From Aporrectodea caliginosa (lineage: Eukaryota; Annelida; Clitellata; Crassiclitellata; Lumbricidae): 64,000 nucleotides of DNA. The DNA is taken from contig JACEVL010000416.1 in the NCBI GenBank assembly GCA_020284085.1, positions 248,501-312,500 on the forward strand, given 5' to 3'. The notes below the pieces were generated by a model. That model was not told the DNA's origin, searched no databases, and saw only the letters and a list, made by a program, of their open reading frames with translations. Both the position numbers and the translations under genes were made by a program. Shown here piece by piece: positions 57,327-64,000 of this stretch (positions are counted from its first letter, which is position 1; every line of letters starts with the position of its first letter).

Positions 57327-57715
57327 GTAAGTATTATTCCGATCATGGTAGAAATAATTAGAAGCTTGAATTTATTTATAAGACTCAAATTATTCTGATC
57401 TTCTACTGACGCCTCTGCAGAAACAACTAAACTTTTTGAGTCTCAGGGCAGTAGACTGTTAAGCTTACATGGCCTACACCATTTGCAGGCTGTGTACACC
57501 CAAAAGTGCCAAAATTAATAAATTTTATTGATAAATGCATCTACCGATTGCTTTGCTATGGAATGTGATAGCAAACCTTTTACAGAATAAGCTTAGGCCT
57601 ACTGTAGTGATGGGTGCTATAATTATTTGTATAATCAATCAGATTATTTTTCAGGCATCTACCAAGCAACCTAAAAGGAGAAATTTAATACGGTTCAGTC
57701 CGTAGTGCGCAGAGG

Positions 57716-57880
57716 GAGGCTTAGGGTAGCCTAATGGTAACACTCTGGCACGCAGAGCTGCAGACCAAAACGGACGCGGGATCGCTTCCTGCTTCCCTCC
57801 CAAAGCTCGACTAAGCTTTTCATTCGCCAGGTAAAATTAATGAGCAGCAGGACGTAATGGACGCCTTGCATGGGCTTTGT
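57716..57880 (+). mobile_element. tRNA-derived SINE, fourth family, copy 2
   Basis: Matches 53184-53345: TAATGGTAACACTCTGGCAC, ACGCGGGATCGCTTCCTGC, CTTTTCATTCGCCAGG and GGACGCCTTGCATGGGC. It lies in intron 1 of lectin 3. Confidence 0.65.
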
Positions 57881-57889
57881 ATATTTCCA

Positions 57890-58740
57890 TTAAGGCGTGC
57901 ACATGAATGTTGCCTCAAATTCTGCGCCCATTGAAACCCTTCTCTACGTCTAAATGAACGAATCAGTGGACAGGGTACAAATATTTTGTGATGAAATGGG
58001 AGCCGTGTCCGATTTTATACGTCAGTAGACTCGAGTTTGAATTCTCGGAATGGTAGGCCGATATCAGCAGAGATGAGCCTGATTTTAGGGAAAGCCCCTC
58101 CAGTGGCAAATATGTGTGTGTGTGTGTGTGTGTGTATGTGTGTACCCTGTCGGATAGCAGTCCGTGCACTGGAGACAAGGAACTCCGTTTGCACTGCCGA
58201 GCATAACGAGCCTAGAAGTCAGCCCTTTGCATATAATTTATACGATTACAAGTATGTAAGTTATATATCTATATAAGTGAATCGGTACTAGACTTTAATA
58301 AAATGTATTAAAATAGACAAACATATTAAAAATAATACCTGTATTAAATTAATAAAAATGAACCAAAAACTCATTCAAATGACCAGCAGACCGTCCATGA
58401 TACAACCTATATATACATATTAATTAATTATATATATTTATGTATTACATGTATATTTAAAATTAGTCCAATAGCTTCAATCGGTTTTGTCTGAACAATT
58501 CATCTCGTTCAAATGACCAACATACAGTCATGTAGGACGCCAAACTATGACGCCTAAGAACTTATTCAACGCTAACCTAAACTGAATTTCAAATATTACA
58601 TTCATATATTGACTCTGTTTAAAATATATTTGAAACAATAATATTTAAAATTTATTTGATAGCTGGATGAAATCTCCCCGGTAGTCGTTTGAGTGGATGT
58701 CGAATCTAACTGACGTTGTCATGGGTGACCCATAAGTGAA
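57890..58740. other. Intron 1 of lectin 3, AT-rich part
   Basis: Contains a short TG microsatellite (58114-58140). Otherwise nothing recognised. Confidence 0.5.
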
Positions 58741-58966
58741 TTCTCAGTGATAGTTCTTAGTGGGAATTGTCAGTGGCAGTTTTGTTGTGAATACTAAGTG
58801 GTAGACCTAGTTCTTCAGGGAATTCTCAGACCTAGTTCTTCAGGTAATTCTCAGTGGCAATTCTTCTAAAGAATTATTCGTAGTGGCAGTCCATTTGGGA
58901 ATTCTCAGTGGCAGTTCTTTGGGAATTCTCAGTAACAGATCTTTGGGAATTCTCAGTGGCAGTTCT

Positions 58967-60138
58967 CAGAGGCGTATAGCTACGGAGCTGAAATGCCGCC
59001 CTTGGCCCTTTTGGATATACGCTATTTTCTCTAAGTCTAAGAGAGTGCGAACCAAAAGGAAATGAATTAATTAAAGACAGACACCAATTTTTATTTACGA
59101 AAAATAATACTGTTTAAGATTTTTTAAATTTGACTTATGTAATAATTTCGCGGAAGCAGCGTACGGTAATGATTGTGTCCGTTATACAAATGGCAAGACA
59201 CAGCGCTGCTGCGCTGCATTCTTCAAAGATTATTAATAACAGCTATTTCGCTTTACAGTGACGGTGCAAACACGGCTTTCTTTGCGCAGTAAAAGTTTCA
59301 CTTATAATAACAATAAAAATCAAATTTAGCTCTGCATTTTATTTACTAGATTATTTGGATTATGGATAATAATATAATATGCTCATAGGCTATTTAGTAA
59401 ACATTACAGAGAAACTGCTTTCTTTTCTACAATTATTATGTTTAGTGCTTAACGTAGCCCTGTCAGAGTTATGCCGCCGCTAACGAAGGCTTAGGGGCGG
59501 CATCGGAAGCCAAGCCGATTTGACCAAAGTGATGGTTTCTTTCTTTCCTTCCTTCTTTTCTACCTTTCTTTCTCTTTCTCTCCTATCTTTTCATTTTTTT
59601 ATCCAACATTCAATCCTTTTTTATCCATCTAGTTTAACTTGCAGGTTGCTTGCTTGCTTGATTGATTGATTGAGCCACAGGCTAAAAAGTCAAATCTTGC
59701 GACGACTAGTTCGATCACTTACAATCATTCAATCGTCGTGAAACTTGGCAGATAGACTCGCCCTCGCACACACTTCATTCTATCAAAATTTCAGCTCCCC
59801 AAAAAGGCTAGTTTATAGAATCGGGGACTCAACTTTTCGAATCGGGGAATCCCTTTTCCGATACGCAGCGTTGCCATTGGCCAGCGTTGCCATTGGTCGC
59901 AACAGAAACGGGTGCGCTGCCTCATTAAACGCATGCTATGTCGTAAAATGAACGCGGACTATAAGCTTATATTTGTAGAGGTAACTGCTTCGTAAGACGC
60001 ATTATAGGATACTAGATGGATATAGTAAAAAACTTTGTTTTACGGGCTGTATTTTATTTCTTCTTCAACCCTATTTTGCGGCCCCTGCACAACTACCGCC
60101 CGGGGCGACTCACCCCAGCCTCCTACGGTACGCCAATG
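58967..60138. mobile_element. 1172-bp hAT-like element inside the minisatellite
   Basis: Starts CAGAGGCGTATAGCTACGG and ends with the inverse of CATTGGCGTACCGTAGG, flanked by GCAGTTCT (58959-58966) and CCAGTTCT (60139-60146), an 8-bp duplication with one difference (also part of the repeat unit). Its right half contains the 430-bp dispersed repeat (59623-60052) also found at 47383-47812. No transposase recognised. Confidence 0.7.
59623..60052. repeat. About 430-bp dispersed repeat, copy 2
   Basis: Closely matches 47383-47812 over its length, including the doublet CAGCGTTGCCATTGG. Here it is nested in the hAT-like element 58967-60138. Confidence 0.75.
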
Positions 60139-60689
60139 CCAGTTCTTTTGAATAATTCTCAGAGTCAGTTCTTTGGAAAATTTTCAGTGGCAGTTCTTTG
60201 AGGGTATTCTCAACGCAGTTGTTTTGAAGAATTCTCAGTGGCAGTTCATTTGGGAATTCCCAGTGTCAGTACCTTTGAGAAATTCTCAGTGGCAGTTCAT
60301 TTGGGAATTCCCAGTGTCAGTACTTTTGAGAAATTCTCAGTGGCAGTTCGTTTGGGGAATTCTCAGTGGCAGTTCTTTTGGGAATTTTCAATGGAAGTTC
60401 TGTTGGGAATTCTCAGTGGCAGTTCTTTTGGCAATTCTTAGTGGCGGTTCTTGGAGGAATTTTCAGTTTCAGTTTTTTTAAGATTCTCCCATGTTGAAAT
60501 TGGTCGATATTAGGTAAGTTTAAATGCAGGTTCCATGAAAAAATCGATTAAAGTTAATTAATGTTACGACTAAAGGTAAATTGGTAGATATGTATAAATA
60601 TATATATATAAATTGGTAAATATGTTTAAATAATATTATATATAAATTGGTAGCCTAAATATGGCCAGCTGAAGAAGTGTTACGAATTA

Positions 60690-61165
60690 CTTAAAGTCTA
60701 CTGATAGCTCGACTGCCTCGCTTCTCGCACATCTCCTCCTATATGTTGGAACAACTTCACTGGCTCCCTCTCACTGCTCGTATCCAGCTTAAGGTCCTTG
60801 TTCTTGTCCGCCGGTCTTATTCTGGCCTAGCTCCCGAATACCTCTGTTGCCTCGTTCGCCGTCCTATCTCCGCCACCTCTCACCGTCCGCTTCGCTCACT
60901 TGATCGCCTTGACCTTTTTGTCCCACGAGCGAGGACTACTATGGCTAAATCTGAGCTTTTGCCTTCATTGGCCCTTCACTATGGAACCAACTCCCTTCAT
61001 CAACTCGTTCTTTGATACTATCTGGTGGGCCAGGTGCTTCTTTTCGCTGTCTTAAGACCACTCTTTTTCGCTCGGAGTCTTTTCGCACTGGGAGCGCCTC
61101 TGATTGTTGTTCACTGTGAGAGGCGCTTTATAAATTTATAAATACAATACAATACAATACAATAC
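60690..61165 (+). mobile_element. CR1/L2-like LINE, ORF2 C-terminus and (AATAC)n tail
   Basis: The plus strand encodes MLEQLHWLPLTARIQLKVLV, SGLAPEYLCCLV, RSLDRLDLFVPRART and LPSLALHYGTNSL, the standard C-terminal blocks of a CR1/L2-like ORF2. The end contains GGGAGCGCCTCTGATTG, AGGCGCTTTATAAA and an AATAC tandem (61138-61166). It lies in intron 1 of lectin 3, 45 bases before exon 2. Confidence 0.82.
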
Positions 61166-61209
61166 AGTGAATACAAAACCAATCGGTTGACTGCATTTGT
61201 TTCTCTCAG

Positions 61210-61397
61210 CCATCGCTGTCCACCAGGTTTCGATGACAGTTATGCCGGCTATGGAAAATGTTATGCGGTTCTTGGCCAGAAACGAAACTGGGAAGAAGCT
61301 CGACGTAGATGCAGAGACCTAAACTCGAATGCACACTTGGCTGTCATTACCGGTGAATCCGAAAATCAGCATATTAACAGGATACTTCAAAACCACA
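61210..61397 (+). CDS. C-type lectin 3, exon 2: first half of CTLD
   Basis: Acceptor ATTTGTTTCTCTCAG ends at 61209; donor CACA|GTAAAA starts at 61398. The 188-base exon has the same length and phases as lectin 2 exon 2 and encodes HRCPPGFDDSYAGYGKCYAV, NWEEARRRCRDLNSNAHLAV and a helix ENQHINRILQNH. The reading frame is intact. The second CTLD half, carrying the calcium site, should follow downstream but is not seen up to 64000, so the gene is incomplete here. Confidence 0.87.
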
Positions 61398-62108
61398 GTA
61401 AAAACTGCTTATCCTCCTCAACTGCAATTTTGACGTTTATATAAATATGTATTTATTTCCATCATTACTTCAACTTGTCCTTCAATATTTGTCGACAACA
61501 GCATTCGTCCAGTTATAGAAATGAAATTGAGTTAGATGGAAGCAATATTGAAATATTAAGTTGCACTCGTCCTTGATTTGTATTAGGCCTAATTCTTCGT
61601 CTTAATTAGTTAATACTGATTGGAAAAAATAGATAGAAGTAATTTAGGTGACGATCGTATGTCAGAATGGACGCAACCAGGTTTGCAGTCAAAGCCTACA
61701 AGCAAGGGATGACATAACATGCACTCTCATACCTTTTCATACATGCCTTCGTTTCCGCTTTTTTCGTGCCCCTTTTTCTCTGTGAGCTTTGTTCAAATCC
61801 AACACCTTGTTAGGTGTTTGTTCAACCAGTACCACGCGTTGGGATCGCTCGCTTTGCTGTGTACACTAATTGTCAGAAGTTCGGCTGAGTACTTGTCCGT
61901 CTTGCACTTCGTGGGATTTTGGACATTACTCGGACAATGGGATTTTACAAAGATCGGATAAATACACTGCATTTAAGTTGCAAACTCGTACTCATGAAGA
62001 ACTGAGGATATCCGAATATACATGTATATGGACGTATGCATGCATTGAGCAATACATATAGTTACGCAAGCATGCATATTCTACATACATACATATATAA
62101 TTCAACAT
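61398..62108. other. Intron/spacer after lectin 3 exon 2
   Basis: No second CTLD half is present. Contains short ATAC/TATA tracts at 62070-62105 where the RTE-like LINE begins. Confidence 0.5.
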
Positions 62109-63235
62109 ATATAAATACATAAGAAGTTTAGAGTATGGACAAGAGGTTTACATCTGTTTTGTGGACTATGAAAAAGCGTTTGACAGGGTAGATTGGAGAA
62201 AACTGATGACTGCATTGAGACGAAGAGGAATAGACTGGAAAGACAGAAGGCTTATAGGAAACCTCTACATGAACCAGAAAGTAAAGATCAGAATAGACGG
62301 AGAATGTTCAGAGGAAGGAGAAATTGGAAGGGGAGTAAGACAAGGATGTCCTCTATCACCACTCCTCTTTAACATATACATAGAGGAACTAATACAGGAG
62401 GCAATGGAGGAGACAGACGAAGGAGTAAAAGTAGGAGGAAGACTTATAAAAGCCTTAAGATTTGCTGACGATCAAGCAATGTTGGCGACGACACAGGCAG
62501 GTCTGCAGAAGATGATGGACAAACTAAATCTGACCTCAAAGACATACAACATGAAAATAAACATTGGAAAGACAAAGAGTATGAAGATAAGCCGAGAGGA
62601 GGGAGATGTAACAGAGAAAATAAAAATCAACGGTGAGGAGGTGGAACAGGTTAAGAGCTTTTGTTACTTGGGAAGCATGATAACAACAGATGCAAGGAGC
62701 CACAACGATGTGAAACGAAGAATAGCCCTGGGAAAAGATGCATTTATGAAAAGAGGAGAATTGTTGAGAGGAGGATTAAACAAAAGCCTAAAGAAAAGAC
62801 TGGTCAAAACACTGGTATGGAGTGTGGCGCTGTATGGGTCAGAGACCTGGACCATCAGGAAAGAGGATATGAAGAAATTAGAGGCTTTTGAAATGTGGAT
62901 TTGGAGAAGGATGGAGAAGGTGAGCTGGACGGAGCATATATCGAATGAGGAGGTCCTACAAATGGTTGATGAAAAGCGATCGCTAATAACAACAATAAGA
63001 GAAAGACAGAAGAACTGGGTGGGGCACGTATTAAGAGGAGACTCCCTCCTGAAAGAAATCATAGAAGGGTGAATGGAAGGGAAAAGAGGGAGAGGAAGAC
63101 CGAGGCAGATGATGCTGGGATGGATGACCGACGGATACAGCGAACTAAAGGAAAAAGCACAGCACAGAGAAGAGTGGCGTCATTGGAAGTTGGAACCTGC
63201 CGAAGGGCAGAGAACTTAAAGAAAGAAGATATAAA
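62109..63235 (+). mobile_element. RTE-like LINE, reverse transcriptase with one nonsense codon
   Basis: The open frame runs upstream of 62161 to about 62115 (EYGQEVYICFVDYEKAFDRV, first catalytic Asp). It continues with GRGVRQGCPLSPLLFNIYIE, KALRFADDQAMLA (catalytic FADD), NIGKTKSMKIS, FCYLGSMIT, WSVALYGSETWTIRKED, EAFEMWIWRRMEKVSWTEHI and NWVGHVLRGDSLLKEIIEG, to a TGA at 63070. The frame resumes at once with [15 protein letters not shown] and ends at TAA near 63217. The endonuclease and first part of the polymerase are missing. The order of motifs downstream of FADD fits RTE-clade ORF2. Intact palm motifs and a single stop mark a young insertion. Confidence 0.85.
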
Positions 63236-63389
63236 TACATTACATACATGCGTAATTGCGTATAATATGGTTAATAGTCTAGGCGCAAAAAACTGAAATT
63301 TTCGTGCAAGCGGCAAGTCATGTTCATTTTTGGCAACATACTTTTTATACTAATTCGACCCTGCTGATTACGAAAATCGCTGTTGCCAG

Positions 63390-64000
63390 GCTGGATTTTT
63401 GACCCGAAGGTCATTTCAAGGTCATAAAAAATGAAATCTTGCAAAAATCAGAGAAAAATAGCCAGATCTCAGCCAATGATTGTTGAATTCGGTTAATTCT
63501 TTCTTGCTTTTTCTCGACTTGATAAGGGCTACCTGTGGTAAGAAACAAGGTTACCAAATGTAAGACGATCCAAGGTTATTTTAAGGTCAAAAAGAGCAAT
63601 TTCAAAGGAAAATCTGGGGAAATGGCCATAACTCAGTCAAATATGTTTCTAGTTGGGTGATTCTGAGTACGTAAAGGCTAACATGACCCAAGGTCAATTC
63701 AAGGTCAAAAGGTTTAAAGCAATGGGAAAAGGCCATAAGTCAGCCAAATATTGTTCTATTTAGGTGATTCTTTTACCTTTTTTGCTCGGGCCGATAGGAA
63801 CTACATTTACATAGTACTTAAAGGCTAACATGTCCTAAGGTCAATTCAAGGTCAAAAGGTCAATTCAAGGTCAAAAGGTCAAAATCAAGGGTAAAAGGCC
63901 ATAACTCAGCCAAATATTGTTCAATTTGGTTGATTCTACCTTTTTGCTAGATTTCATTTTTCTGACCTTAAAGTGACCTTGGATGACTCTTAAGGCCAAA
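63390..64000. repeat. Repeat array with AAGGTCAATTCAAGGTCAAA units, continuing past the window
   Basis: The left part (63390-63600) shares blocks with 22570-22975 and 32655-33070. From about 63600, units of about 90-130 bases repeat, each with GGCCATAACTCAGCCAAATA and AAGGTCAATTCAAGGTC. The array is cut by the window edge. Confidence 0.75.

Larger units (their letters stand above)
58741..60485. repeat. Minisatellite (~26-bp unit) split by a hAT-like element
   Basis: Units of the form GGGAATTCTCAGTGGCAGTT plus CTTT occur at 58741-58966 and 60139-60485, spaced 24-30 bases and irregular. The array is interrupted by 58967-60138. The open frames over the second array simply follow the repeat. Confidence 0.9.

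Noticed and set aside
58741..60485. Regularly spaced short repeats resembling a CRISPR array
   Set aside because: Units are contiguous, irregular and without unique spacers, in eukaryotic DNA; a minisatellite.

Overview
This window is eukaryotic nuclear DNA: AT-rich, with sparse intron-containing genes carrying GT/AG splice signals, many microsatellites and a very heavy load of transposable elements. Secreted C-type lectin, PAN/apple and fibrinogen-like exons, a spectraplakin-like EF-hand exon, CR1/L2-like LINE tails and tRNA-derived SINEs point to a marine invertebrate. I cannot place the phylum from sequence alone. The palindrome TAGGCCTA is strikingly frequent.

Layout. 0-8 kb: a minus-strand gene with a signal peptide/PAN exon (6991-7327), a Ser/Thr-rich mucin-like exon (5247-5810) and a fibrinogen-related exon (3367-3939). 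At least one exon between the last two is not identified. 9-13 kb: nested LINE ends and the first of two 1058-bp inverted hAT-like elements. 14.2-18.7 kb: a complete minus-strand three-exon C-type lectin gene with EPN and WND motifs; its large intron holds the second 1058-bp element, a LINE tail, a SINE and a near-perfect hairpin. 19-28 kb: LINE fragments, tandem repeats, microsatellites, hAT-like elements (one with a transposase C-terminus inside another TIR element) and an isolated spectraplakin-like exon.

28-33.6 kb: a second lectin gene on the plus strand (signal peptide plus neck, first CTLD half, second CTLD half). Its last exon and about 3.5 kb downstream are tandemly duplicated at 40.1-43.6 kb. 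Between the copies lies a truncated Ty3/Gypsy-type element (minus strand) with the Gmr1-like order gag-protease-integrase. The duplicated lectin exon is frameshifted relative to its splice site. The two copies differ by three insertions: a LINE and a hAT only in copy 1, and another hAT only in copy 2. 44-53 kb: microsatellites, a SINE, a decayed LINE, an older diverged copy of the duplicon, and a 3.9-kb hAT-like fold-back element with arrayed inverted repeats around a decayed protein gene. 55-56 kb: an 806-bp inverted-repeat insertion between 238-bp direct repeats. 56.2-61.4 kb: promoter, exon 1 and exon 2 of a paralogue of the second lectin; its last exon is not seen before the window ends. 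62-63.2 kb: an RTE-like LINE reverse transcriptase with one nonsense codon.

The biological theme is a family of small secreted, probably calcium-dependent lectins and lectin-like recognition proteins expanding by duplication of promoters, exons and blocks, with transposons marking and perhaps causing the rearrangements. All exon joins and family assignments come from reading the sequence; none was tested by RNA or database search.
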